From: Anaerolineaceae bacterium
Lineage (GTDB): Bacteria; Chloroflexota; Anaerolineae; Anaerolineales; Anaerolineaceae
Direction of reading: 5' to 3'
Length of the DNA: 64,000 nt
NCBI GenBank assembly: GCA_016841365.1
Contig: JAENZI010000002.1
Span: forward strand, 62,001-126,000
Shown here: piece after piece, positions 1-7,901 of the stretch
Position numbering within the stretch: position 1 is the stretch's first letter
Layout of the letters: each line of letters opens with the position of its first letter
Program-made: the position numbers and the translations under genes
Notes under the pieces: generated by a model
Seen by the model: the letters and a program-made list of their open reading frames with translations, nothing else
Databases searched by the model: none
What the model was told of the DNA's origin: nothing

Positions 1-2
1 AA

Positions 3-1379
3 CCAGAAGGGACGGTTGGAAGTGAAGCCTCTTTAACAGGCTTACCAGCAGGTTTGACGGTAGAGGATTGGGATCAGATCACACGGTCGATCGCTTCAAG
101 TTTCGACCAGCAGGCTTACTTGAAAGCCGCTAATGCGGATGCAGGTGATTATTTTGGCTATTCCGTTGCCATATCCGGGGACACCATTGTTGTCGGCGCA
201 CTTTATGAAGATGGTGAGGGTGACAACATCGCAGGTGATGCCGGTGCCGCCTACGTGTTTGTGCGGGAGGGGACGGCCTGGACCCAGCAGGCATACCTGA
301 AGGCGTCTAATGTGGATTTTGGTGATTATTTTGGCTATTCCGTTGCCATCTCCGGGGACACCATCGTGGTTGGCGCTTATGGTGAAGATGGAGATGGAAG
401 CAGCCAGGCCGATGACAGCGCAAATTATGCCGGTGCCGCCTACGTGTTTGTGCGTGAGGGGACGGACTGGACCCAGCAGGCCTACCTTAAAGCCTCGAAT
501 GTGGGTGGAGGTGATCAATTTGGCTATTCCGTTGCCGTCTCCGGGGACACCATTGTGGTTGGTGCACTTTATAAAGATGGTACCGGTGCCGCCTACGTGT
601 TTGTGCGAGAGGGGACGGCCTGGATCCAGCAGGCCTACCTGAAAGCCTCGATTGTGGATGGAGGTGATTATTTTGGCCGTGCTGTTGCCATATCCGGGGA
701 TACGCTTGTGGTTGGGGCTGATGGTGAAGATGGAAATAGAATCGACGGCGAGGAAGATGACAGCACGGCTAATTCTGGTGCCGCCTACGTGTTTGTGCGC
801 GAGGGGACGGCCTGGACCCAGCAGGCTTATCTTAAAGCCTCGAATGTGGATGAGGGTGATACTTTTGGTTATGCTGTTGCCATATCCGGGGACTCCATTT
901 TGGTTGGTGCACCTTATGAAGATGGTGAGGGTGACAACATCGCAAGTGATGCCGGTACCGCCTACGTGTTTGTACGTGAGGGGATGGACTGGACCCAGCA
1001 GGCTTACCTGAAAGCCTCGAATGTAGGTGCGGATGATTATTTTGGCCGTGCTGTTGCCATATCAGGGGACACCATTGTGCTTGGTGCACCTTTAGAAGAT
1101 GGTGAGGGTGACAACATCGCAGATCGTGCCGGTGCCGCCTACGTGTTTGTGCGTGAGGGAATGGACTGGACCCAGCAGGCTTACCTGAAAGCCTCGATTG
1201 TAGGTGAGGTTGATTTTTTTGGCCGCGCTGTTGCCTTATCCGGGGACACCGTTTTGGTTGGGGCTCCTGCTGAAGATGGAGATGGCACCAGCCCAGAGGA
1301 TGACAGCGCAACTGCTGCAGGCGCCGCCTACGTGTTCAGCAAACAACTTTTTAATTATTTGCCCCTTTTTATGCGCTAG
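3..1379 (+). CDS. FG-GAP-like repeat surface protein (5' end missing)
   Basis: The reading frame is open to the left edge, so this is the C-terminal part of a longer protein. It holds seven repeats of 51-64 residues. Each opens with QQAYLKA, continues with a glycine/aspartate segment and FGYSVAISGDTIVVGA, then an acidic EDG loop, and closes with GAAYVFVREGT and a Trp. FG-GAP repeats of this kind usually fold as beta-propeller blades that bind Ca2+ and lie on the cell surface; seven would make one full propeller. The chain ends in NYLPLFMR, a short hydrophobic/basic tail. A TTG at 54 could be read as a start, but it lies inside the open frame and has no good ribosome site. Ligand and exact role are unknown. 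Confidence 0.8.
   Translation, partial: PEGTVGSEASLTGLPAGLTVEDWDQITRSIASSFDQQAYLKAANADAGDYFGYSVAISGDTIVVGALYEDGEGDNIAGDAGAAYVFVREGTAWTQQAYLKASNVDFGDYFGYSVAISGDTIVVGAYGEDGDGSSQADDSANYAGAAYVFVREGTDWTQQAYLKASNVGGGDQFGYSVAVSGDTIVVGALYKDGTGAAYVFVREGTAWIQQAYLKASIVDGGDYFGRAVAISGDTLVVGADGEDGNRIDGEEDDSTANSGAAYVFVREGTAWTQQAYLKASNVDEGDTFGYAVAISGDSILVGAPYEDGEGDNIASDAGTAYVFVREGMDWTQQAYLKASNVGADDYFGRAVAISGDTIVLGAPLEDGEGDNIADRAGAAYVFVREGMDWTQQAYLKASIVGEVDFFGRAVALSGDTVLVGAPAEDGDGTSPEDDSATAAGAAYVFSKQLFNYLPLFMR
108..1340 (+). repeat. Seven tandem coding repeats, 153-192 bp units
   Basis: Units begin at about 108, 285, 474, 627, 819, 996 and 1173, each at the CAG CAG GC(t/c/a) TA codons. Nucleotide similarity between units is very high, and indels fall only in the acidic loop, in multiples of three. 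Such an array can gain or lose units by recombination. Long antisense frames inside it are a by-product of the repetition. Confidence 0.9.
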
Positions 1380-1591
1380 CCGAGCAAAAAGCGTTGCTTA
1401 TAATAGAGAATGCCTATTAACCAGGTTCAATTCTGTACACGAAGGGCATTTCCTAATATTTGTCTAAGCTGCAAAGGAAATATTCTTAAAATCAGGCTTC
1501 AAAACGTCGTTCTCGCCGGTCTTTATTACCCCCGAAGCGCAGTGGAGAGGAGCCTGACAAGGCGAGTTGGGGTTGACAACAGGTTTCCAGG

Positions 1592-2017
1592 CTATTGAGA
1601 TCCAATGGTCATTAGCCTTACATGGTCAGAAGACCATGCAAGAACGTTGTAAAATTTTCTCGAATTATCAACACAATCCGTTAGCGAAGGTCTCCTGACA
1701 GAGCGAGGGGGGTTATCGATAGACGCGGTTTTCGATTGGTCGAAGCAGGCCATTGCAGGCGCAAAATGAGGCTGGCTTTCACGGTAGGTGATCAAAACGA
1801 CCTCGCTTTGCTCAATCAGCGCGTCAATGCTGTGGCACACTGTCGGGATCCCCGCCGTGCGCTGGACATAAGGCAGCCGCTCTGGTTCGTCATCACCAAA
1901 CAGGTAGTGCACCTGGTAGCCCGGGAAGGCTTTTTCGATATTGAATAAGCTGCCAAAGAACTCTGCGTGTTTGCTCTGGCAGCCAAGGATGCCCAATTTT
2001 TTCACTATGATAATCAC
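1592..2017 (-). pseudogene. Gfo/Idh/MocA oxidoreductase remnant (frameshifted, truncated)
   Basis: The first ~105 residues look like the Rossmann domain of a Gfo/Idh/MocA dehydrogenase: a beta strand KKLGILGCQ, a middle part with the IDALIEQSEVVLITYRE pattern, and an ASIDNP segment where the family has an (E/D)KP motif. After IDNP the frame loses similarity. Removing one C from the run of six C (minus strand; G run at about 1707-1712) gives IDNPLALSGDLR, matching the usual DKPLALS, and then a stop. The C-terminal domain is absent. This supports a decayed gene with a homopolymer indel plus further damage. A functional short protein cannot be excluded but is unlikely. Confidence 0.6.
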
Positions 2018-2225
2018 CTTTAGATATATTAGAAAATGATAAGGACAGTATCGAGACCAATCATAGAATAGGGTGTGTATCTGTCAATCGATTTTATCAG
2101 GTGATGCATCTGGATAACAGGAAAATTAACTGAGAATTGGTTATTATTAAAAGGAAGAACCAGTTTGTTTGTTACGTAACCTGGAATAATTCAGTGAGTT
2201 TTTAGAGAAATAGCACAAAAGGGGG

Positions 2226-2247
2226 TGACAAATGTCATATTTTGTCA
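2226..2247. promoter_or_regulatory. Inverted repeat TGACAAA-N8-TTTGTCA
   Basis: Perfect 7-bp arms are separated by 8 bases, about 200 bp before the first gene of cluster A. ATGTCAT also occurs at 2232-2238 and again at 2294-2300. It could be an activator or repressor site; no clear -35/-10 pair could be assigned around it. Confidence 0.3.
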
Positions 2248-2350
2248 TGAGTTAGGCAAAAATGTCTTGCGGGCTAAAAATATCTATGATAAGATGTCAT
2301 TATTGTGAGGTAAATATCAGCTTAACGTTCATTTCCTCTTTCTTTTTTTA

Positions 2351-2364
2351 GGAAAACGTTTTCC
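2351..2364. promoter_or_regulatory. LacI-family-type operator palindrome
   Basis: GGAAAACGTTTTCC is a perfect 14-bp palindrome with the central CG typical of LacI-family operators and of CcpA cre-like sites. It lies 80 bp before the start of the cluster A binding protein. No LacI-family regulator is encoded in this window, so the regulator would be elsewhere. Confidence 0.55.
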
Positions 2365-2443
2365 ACGGGGTTGTGGGATGATTTGAACAGCGGTTGATTT
2401 TACCTGAGGCTTATCTAACACCAAATATCTGGAGGAAAGAATT

Positions 2444-3718
2444 ATGAAGAAGCTGTTGCTCGTATTGCTTGTATTAATTGTTGTCCTTCCACTTGCAGCT
2501 TGCCAGGGAGAACCTGCTGAAGTTGCTGAAGAAGTGGAAGAAGTAGCAGAGGAAGTCGGCGAAGAAGCCGAAGAAGTAGCCGAAGAGGTTGCTGAGGAAG
2601 TCGAAGAGGTTGTTGAGGAAGAAGTTGAAGACCTCGAACCGATCGTGATCGGTAGCATTCAAGACTTGTCCGGTCCTGCATCTATCCCCGGTCAGGCGAA
2701 CGCCTGGGGCGCTGAATATGCCGTTCAGGTGATCAACGAAAATGGCGGCATCAACGGCCGAATGCTCGAAATTATCACCCTGGACTGTAAAAATGATCTC
2801 AACGAAGGCATCAACGCCTATCGCAAGCTTGTTGACGAACATGAAGTCACCGCCATCATTGGTCCACCCCTTTCAAACCCTGCCTCTGGTTGGGTTGAGC
2901 TTTCTGAAGAAGACCAGGTACCGATCGTCGGGCACTTCATGGATGAGGTCTGCACAACTGATCCTGACACCGGCGAAGCCTATCCTTATATGTTCCTGGC
3001 AGAGCCGAGCTGCTCATCACAGTCCTTCGCGATCGCAAAATTTGCAATGGAAGAACTTGGGCTGACTAAATTCGCTACACTCTACAACACAGGTAACGCC
3101 TTTGCAGTTGCACATGCGAAACCCTTCATGGAATATGTTGTAGACAATGGCGGTGAAGTTGTTGGTGAAGAGACCTTTACCTGGGCTGACACCGATTATA
3201 GCGCTCAGGCGTTGAAGATCGTCCAAGCAGCCCCTGAAGCTGTTTTCCTCTCAGATTATGTTAACCAGGCTGCTCTGGCTTATGATTTCTTGCGAGACGC
3301 TGGTTATGAAGGCGTAATCCTCGGAGCGAATACACTTGCTTTGCCATTCCCGGATCTCGTCAAAAATGAGGTTTACGATCTCTATTACCTGCAGAACTAC
3401 GACATGCTGAATCCTGAAGCAGGTGGATATGAGTTGTTCACAACTCATATGGAAGATGTCGGTACTGACTATCCAAAATCCAATGCTGGCTTTGGCTGGG
3501 ATGCGGTTCAGGTGCTTGTGGCTGCTATGCGCAAGGCTGAGGACCCGACCAATGGACCTGAATTACGTGATCTGCTTGAGCAGACCGATGGCGTTGAACT
3601 TGCAGAACGCACAATCACCATTGACCCGGCGACCCATCGTCCCAGCAATATGGGGATGTACATCGCTGATTATGATGAAAATATGCAAATTCGCATTTTG
3701 ACCTACATCGAACCGTAA
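2444..3718 (+). CDS. Liv-type ABC transporter substrate-binding lipoprotein
   Basis: This is the extracytoplasmic solute receptor of the adjoining LivHMGF importer. Residues 1-20 form a lipoprotein signal peptide ending in LAAC, with Cys20 as the lipidated residue. Residues ~25-62 are an almost pure Glu/Val/Ala linker (repeated EEVEEVAEEV) that probably forms a helical or coiled stalk. The Peripla_BP_6 fold follows (IVIGSIQDLSGPASIPG; NENGGINGR; VTAIIGPPLSNPA). The length (424 aa) is normal allowing for the linker. The ATG follows a good GGAGG site. Family members bind branched amino acids, amides, urea, aromatic acids or other small polar compounds, so the ligand cannot be read from the sequence; neighbours point to the substrate of cluster A. 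Confidence 0.9.
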   Translation: MKKLLLVLLVLIVVLPLAACQGEPAEVAEEVEEVAEEVGEEAEEVAEEVAEEVEEVVEEEVEDLEPIVIGSIQDLSGPASIPGQANAWGAEYAVQVINENGGINGRMLEIITLDCKNDLNEGINAYRKLVDEHEVTAIIGPPLSNPASGWVELSEEDQVPIVGHFMDEVCTTDPDTGEAYPYMFLAEPSCSSQSFAIAKFAMEELGLTKFATLYNTGNAFAVAHAKPFMEYVVDNGGEVVGEETFTWADTDYSAQALKIVQAAPEAVFLSDYVNQAALAYDFLRDAGYEGVILGANTLALPFPDLVKNEVYDLYYLQNYDMLNPEAGGYELFTTHMEDVGTDYPKSNAGFGWDAVQVLVAAMRKAEDPTNGPELRDLLEQTDGVELAERTITIDPATHRPSNMGMYIADYDENMQIRILTYIEP

Positions 3719-3748
3719 ACAACAACCCCAATTATCAACCCCGAATCA

Positions 3749-3783
3749 AAAAGGGCGAGCGAAAATCTGGCTCGCCCTTTTTA
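3749..3783 (+). terminator. Intrinsic terminator after the binding-protein gene
   Basis: Stem GGGCGAGC / GCTCGCCC (3753-3760 and 3770-3777) with a 9-base loop, followed by TTTTTAT. Placed between the receptor gene and the permease genes, it probably lets only part of the transcripts continue, giving more receptor than membrane parts. Confidence 0.85.
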
Positions 3784-3795
3784 TAGGAGAGTACT

Positions 3796-4677
3796 ATGGC
3801 TCTGCAATTAACGATTAATGGCATATCTATCGGTGCAATTTATGCCCTGATTGCTGTTGGCTTCGCTGTTGTGTTCAACATCATGCGCTTCAGCAACTTT
3901 GCCCACGGCGGAATGATCAGCGCCTGCGCTTTTATCAGTTTCTTTTTTCAACGTGCCTTTGACCCACCGCCACCCTTTTTTGTTACAGTCCTTTTCTCAG
4001 CAGTATGTGGCATGGGGATCGCACTTTTAATAGATACACTTGGATATCGGCGGATAAGGTTGAAGAACAGCCCAAAAATCTATTATTTCTTAATGTCATT
4101 AACATTCGCAATTCTTATTGAGCAAATTCTGACAGTTTTCTTTGGTACCGATATTTATGGTTTCCCAAGTGTTTTTAAGAGTCAAACATTTGAGATTGGG
4201 TCAATGATCTTTAAAACAATGAATATTGTCATTCTTGCAGTATCAGTTGTTATTCTTGTTGCCCTGGTTTGGATGATCAATAAGACCAAGATTGGTCTGG
4301 CTATTCGTGCTGTGGCAATTAACGCCGATACCAGCCGCCTAATGGGCATCAACTCGAGTGTGATCGTCACTGTTATTTTCATTATTGCCGGGGTTTTAGC
4401 CGGTGTATCAGGTGTTTTCTTGGGTGTTCAATATGGTGTTTTCCCCTCTGTCGGCCCCAGTATGATGCTGAAGGGTTTTATCGCCTCGATCATTGGCGGG
4501 CTTGGCAGCCTGAGCGGCGCGATTTTCGCTGCGCTGGCACTTGGGTTGATTGAAATGTTCCTGACATTTTTTATTGGTGCTACCGAAGCAACTGTGATCT
4601 TATTCGGCATCATGCTTGCCTTCTTGTTCATCCGACCGCAAGGCATCATGGGCATCATCGTAGAAGATAAGGCATAG
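3796..4677 (+). CDS. livH: Liv-type ABC transporter permease (LivH family)
   Basis: A 293-residue integral membrane protein of the branched-chain amino-acid/amide type permease family, with about eight hydrophobic segments. It begins LQLTINGISIGAIYALIAVG, typical of LivH, and has the conserved GxLGSLSGAIF loop region (GGLGSLSGAIFAALALG) near the C-terminus. With LivM it forms the translocation pore. ATG at 3796 follows GGAGAG. The livM gene starts 10 bases after the stop. Identification of the family is secure; substrate is not. Confidence 0.9.
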   Translation: MALQLTINGISIGAIYALIAVGFAVVFNIMRFSNFAHGGMISACAFISFFFQRAFDPPPPFFVTVLFSAVCGMGIALLIDTLGYRRIRLKNSPKIYYFLMSLTFAILIEQILTVFFGTDIYGFPSVFKSQTFEIGSMIFKTMNIVILAVSVVILVALVWMINKTKIGLAIRAVAINADTSRLMGINSSVIVTVIFIIAGVLAGVSGVFLGVQYGVFPSVGPSMMLKGFIASIIGGLGSLSGAIFAALALGLIEMFLTFFIGATEATVILFGIMLAFLFIRPQGIMGIIVEDKA

Positions 4678-4687
4678 GGAGGAAATT

Positions 4688-5599
4688 ATGAGTGCATATC
4701 AAACAGGCTTGATTGTTCAAATCAGTATTACGATTATGACGGTAGTGGCTGTGTTTGCCATGACGGGTTTGGCAGGCATGTTCTCCCTCGGACAGGCAGC
4801 ATACATGGCAGTTGGTGCATATGTCACCTTTGTACTGAGTCGATTTCTGGATATTCCATACCCAATTACCGGAATAATTTCAATTTTAATATCCATCTTA
4901 TTATCCTGGATAATCGCCGTACCGACCCTTAAGTTACGGCGTGATTATTTTGCATTGATCACTGTGGGTTTTAGTCAGATGATCCTTGCATTAGTCCTTT
5001 TATTTGAGGATTTCACACGTGGATCAATTGGATTTTCGAAAATTCCACGCATGGATAATCTTCTTTTGGTTTCTTTGGTTGGCCTGGCGTTGATTATCTT
5101 CTGGATTAGAAACCTCAAGTACTCCCGCTTTGGTAGGATGTGCATCGCACTAAAGAACGATGAAATAGCTGCGCGCAGTTTTGGGATCGATGTTTATCAC
5201 CTAAAAATTAAAATATATGTGCTTGCTTCCGCGATTGCCAGTTTTGCTGGCATTCTGATGGCGTTACGAAATCGTGTGATCACGCCCGATTCTTTCGGTT
5301 GGGCACAATCCGCAGAAATGCAGATCTTCCTGTTCTTCGGGGGCACGAACAGCCTGACCGGTGCCATCCTGTCGGCAGGCGGACTGAAGTTGCTGCCCGA
5401 ATTTGTCCGTGATGTAACCTTGTTTGGGGTCAGCATGCAGGAATACCGCACGATCATTTACGCCATCCTGATCATCATCGTGATCAACTTCCGACCGCAG
5501 GGCATTTTGGGCGAAAAAGAAATTAATTTCAAGTGGCTAAAAAACCTGTATAGAAGATTCAAACAATCTATTTTAAAGAAGAATGAATCCTATGACTGA
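4688..5599 (+). CDS. livM: Liv-type ABC transporter permease (LivM family)
   Basis: A 303-residue membrane permease, partner of the upstream LivH-like protein. It has the MFSLGQAAYMAVGAYV segment and the loop GGTNSLTGAILSAGGL, which in this family contacts the ATPases. It ends in a basic cytoplasmic tail (KWLKNLYRRFKQSILKKN). A GGAGG lies just before the ATG. Its stop overlaps the start of livG, indicating translational coupling. Confidence 0.9.
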   Translation: MSAYQTGLIVQISITIMTVVAVFAMTGLAGMFSLGQAAYMAVGAYVTFVLSRFLDIPYPITGIISILISILLSWIIAVPTLKLRRDYFALITVGFSQMILALVLLFEDFTRGSIGFSKIPRMDNLLLVSLVGLALIIFWIRNLKYSRFGRMCIALKNDEIAARSFGIDVYHLKIKIYVLASAIASFAGILMALRNRVITPDSFGWAQSAEMQIFLFFGGTNSLTGAILSAGGLKLLPEFVRDVTLFGVSMQEYRTIIYAILIIIVINFRPQGILGEKEINFKWLKNLYRRFKQSILKKNESYD

Positions 5600-6365
5600 A
5601 CAAATATTAAAAACACACAATTTATCAAAAGCCTTTGGCGGTGTATGCGCCGTCAAAGATTTTAACATGGAGATCAATGCGGGGCGGATCCGCGGCATCA
5701 TCGGCCCAAATGGTGCCGGCAAGACGACCATCTTCAACTTGCTCTCAAGGATTTACAAGGAAGATGAAGGCACGATTGAATTTGCTGGTCAGGACGTCAC
5801 CTCAAAATCCCAAATCGAAGTCGCCCGGATGGGGCTTTCACGCACCTTCCAAAATACACGCTTATTTGTTGGTCTGAATGTGCTGGACAACGTGAAAGTT
5901 GCTCTGGACCATGACGGGAAGTACAGTCTGTTTTCGGCGCTGTTCAAGCTCCCCTTCAGAAACAAACAGGAGCGGATGATCAAAGAGAAAGCCATGAGCT
6001 GTCTGGAACTGCTCAACCTGGATGAGTTTGCGAAGCTGTCGCCATCCAATCTTTCTTACGGGTATCAGCGGCGTGTTGAAATTGCGCGTGCACTGGCAAA
6101 CGACCCTAAGGTATTGATGCTGGATGAGCCGGCAGCAGGCCTTAATCCCGAAGAGACCTCTATGTTGATGGATTTCATCAAGGATATCCAGGCAAAATAC
6201 CCGAACCTGGCAATTCTGGTGATTGAACACCGCATGGAACTGATCATGAATCTCTGCGACCATATTTATGTGCAGGATTCGGGCTTGACGATTGCTGAGG
6301 GGACCCCCGCTGAGATTCAGAGTAACCCGAAGGTTTTGGCGGCATACCTGGGTGAGGAGGAGTAA
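5592..6365 (+). CDS. livG: Liv-type ABC transporter ATPase (LivG family)
   Basis: One of the two ATPases of the importer. Walker A is GPNGAGKTT, the signature is LSYGYQRRVEIARAL (the LSYG variant usual in LivG), Walker B is VLMLDEPAAGLNPEE, and the switch His lies in VIEHRM. ATG at 5592 overlaps the livM stop by 8 bases and has AAGAAG 9 bases upstream; an ATG at 5583 would add three residues. The LivG-type C-terminal extension after the H-loop is present (AEGTPAEIQSNPKVLAAYLGEE). Confidence 0.9.
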   Translation: MTEQILKTHNLSKAFGGVCAVKDFNMEINAGRIRGIIGPNGAGKTTIFNLLSRIYKEDEGTIEFAGQDVTSKSQIEVARMGLSRTFQNTRLFVGLNVLDNVKVALDHDGKYSLFSALFKLPFRNKQERMIKEKAMSCLELLNLDEFAKLSPSNLSYGYQRRVEIARALANDPKVLMLDEPAAGLNPEETSMLMDFIKDIQAKYPNLAILVIEHRMELIMNLCDHIYVQDSGLTIAEGTPAEIQSNPKVLAAYLGEEE

Positions 6366-6368
6366 TCC

Positions 6369-7091
6369 ATGAATATATTAGACATTACAGGCCTCCGTGT
6401 TTGGTACGACAAGATCGAAGCCATTCACTGCGTGGACCTCAAGTTTGAAGAAGGAAAGATCACGGCCATCATCGGTTCCAATGGTGCTGGGAAAACAACC
6501 ATCATCAATGCTATTTCGGGCATGGTCAAGCGCGATGGGCAGCTGTTTTATAAGGGCAAACTGCTGACCGACAAAAGCCACAAAGTTGTGCGGGAGGGCA
6601 TTATTCAGGTGCCAGAAGGGCGCAGGGTTTTCGCTGGTTTGACCACAGAGGAGAACCTTTTATTGGGCGCCTACAGCCTTGAAAACCGAAAAGAAATCTC
6701 AGGACTGCTTCAACAGCAGTACGCTTTGTTCCCGCGTTTGGAAGAACGGAAAAAGCAAGATGCAGGCACCCTTTCGGGCGGCGAACAGCAGATGCTGGCG
6801 ATTGCCCGCGGGCTGATGGCAAAGCCTCAAGTGTTGATGCTGGATGAGCCTTCGCTTGGCTTGGCGCCAATCATCACCAATGATGTCTTTAATAAAATTA
6901 CAACCATCCGTGAACAGGGCATCACGGTTATTTTGGTTGAGCAGAATGCGAAAAAATCTCTGAGCATTTGTGATCATGCCTATGTGATTGAAAACGGTCA
7001 TGTCGTGATGGAAGGGTCGGGCGATGAGCTGCTTCACAATGAGAAGGTCGCCCACGCTTATCTCAGCACGACGGTTGATGAAATTGAATAA
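6369..7091 (+). CDS. livF: Liv-type ABC transporter ATPase (LivF family)
   Basis: The second ATPase of the importer, 240 aa. Walker A is GSNGAGKTT, followed by the LivF-typical VPEGRRVFAGLTTEENL stretch. The signature is LSGGEQQMLAIARGL, Walker B is VLMLDEPSLGLAP, and the H-loop is preceded by ILVEQNAKKSLSICDHAYV. It starts three bases after livG and completes a five-part importer. The next gene starts 22 bases downstream, so the catabolic genes very likely share the transcript. Confidence 0.9.
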   Translation: MNILDITGLRVWYDKIEAIHCVDLKFEEGKITAIIGSNGAGKTTIINAISGMVKRDGQLFYKGKLLTDKSHKVVREGIIQVPEGRRVFAGLTTEENLLLGAYSLENRKEISGLLQQQYALFPRLEERKKQDAGTLSGGEQQMLAIARGLMAKPQVLMLDEPSLGLAPIITNDVFNKITTIREQGITVILVEQNAKKSLSICDHAYVIENGHVVMEGSGDELLHNEKVAHAYLSTTVDEIE

Positions 7092-7113
7092 GGAAGTTAA
7101 GGAGTAATAAGTA

Positions 7114-7881
7114 ATGCAAATGAAACAACGACAAGTTGGTGAATTGACGGTATCTGTTTTTGATACACGTGAAGAGATGGGGAAGGCTGCTGCCGTTGAT
7201 GCGGCAGAGCGCATCAACCGGGTGATTGATGAAAATGGCGATGCAACAGTCGTTTTTGCGGCTGCCCCTTCGCAGAATGAGTTGCTGGCTGCTTTGAAGG
7301 AAGCAGATGTTGATTGGACAAAGGTTCGGGCGATGCACATGGATGAATATATCGGCTTGCCCGAAGACCATGAGGCTGGCTTTGGCAATTTTTTACGCCG
7401 TGCAATCTTTGATGACCTTCCGTTTAAAGCGGTTCACTTTCTCTATGGCAAGGATGACCCCGAGGCGATTTGTGCCCGTTACACCGAACTGCTCGAAAAA
7501 TATCCGCCAGATTTGGTGTTGTTAGGCGTTGGCGAAAACGGCCACCTGGCTTTCAATGACCCGGCAGTGGCTGACTTTGAGGACCCTAAGGCTGTCAAGA
7601 TTGTCGAACTGGATGATGTCTGCCGGATGCAGCAGGTCAATGATGGCTGCTTTGCGACTTTTGATGATGTGCCGGAAAAAGCCATCACCCTGACAATGAG
7701 CGCCATCTTGTCCATTGAAAATGCAGTCACTGTTGTGCCTGGGAAGACCAAAGCACAGGCTATCAAAAACATGCTGCACGGCGAGATCACAACAGATTGC
7801 CCTGCCAGCATCTTGCGTACCAAAGAAAATGCCGCTCTTTATCTGGATACGGACAGCGCGGCACTCGCGTTTACAGAATAA
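7114..7881 (+). CDS. NagB-like sugar-phosphate isomerase/deaminase family protein
   Basis: A 255-residue member of the glucosamine-6-phosphate deaminase / 6-phosphogluconolactonase superfamily. It keeps the NagB motifs HMDEYIGL (about residue 75, Asp of the active site) and GVGENGHLAFNDP (about 137, with the ring-opening His). NagB converts glucosamine-6-P to fructose-6-P and ammonia. No GlcNAc genes lie nearby. In this operon it may act on another amino or keto sugar derivative, or as a lactonase-like hydrolase. The start ATG AAA TG gives a choice of Met1 or Met3. Family call is firm, reaction is not. Confidence 0.75.
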   Translation: MQMKQRQVGELTVSVFDTREEMGKAAAVDAAERINRVIDENGDATVVFAAAPSQNELLAALKEADVDWTKVRAMHMDEYIGLPEDHEAGFGNFLRRAIFDDLPFKAVHFLYGKDDPEAICARYTELLEKYPPDLVLLGVGENGHLAFNDPAVADFEDPKAVKIVELDDVCRMQQVNDGCFATFDDVPEKAITLTMSAILSIENAVTVVPGKTKAQAIKNMLHGEITTDCPASILRTKENAALYLDTDSAALAFTE

Positions 7882-7901
7882 AACCACAAAAAGGACTGGA
7901 A

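Larger units (their letters stand above)
2018..2443 (+). other. Long upstream region of cluster A
   Basis: No gene is seen in these ~425 bases. They lie between the minus-strand remnant and the first gene of cluster A and hold two inverted repeats (2226-2247 and 2351-2364) and a GGAGG ribosome site at about 2431. A long leader with a palindrome close to the start fits transcriptional control of the downstream operon. Confidence 0.6.

Noticed and set aside
96-1311. Long antisense open frames inside the FG-GAP repeat gene
   Set aside because: They follow the repeat period, have no ribosome site and arise from the codon pattern of the repeats.
1410-1598. 62-codon plus-strand frame after the repeat gene
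   Set aside because: No ribosome site, no family pattern and odd composition.
7114-7881. Straight call as glucosamine-6-phosphate deaminase
   Set aside because: Motifs fit NagB, but no amino-sugar import or NagA gene is near and the operon ends in KDG metabolism, so only the family is stated.
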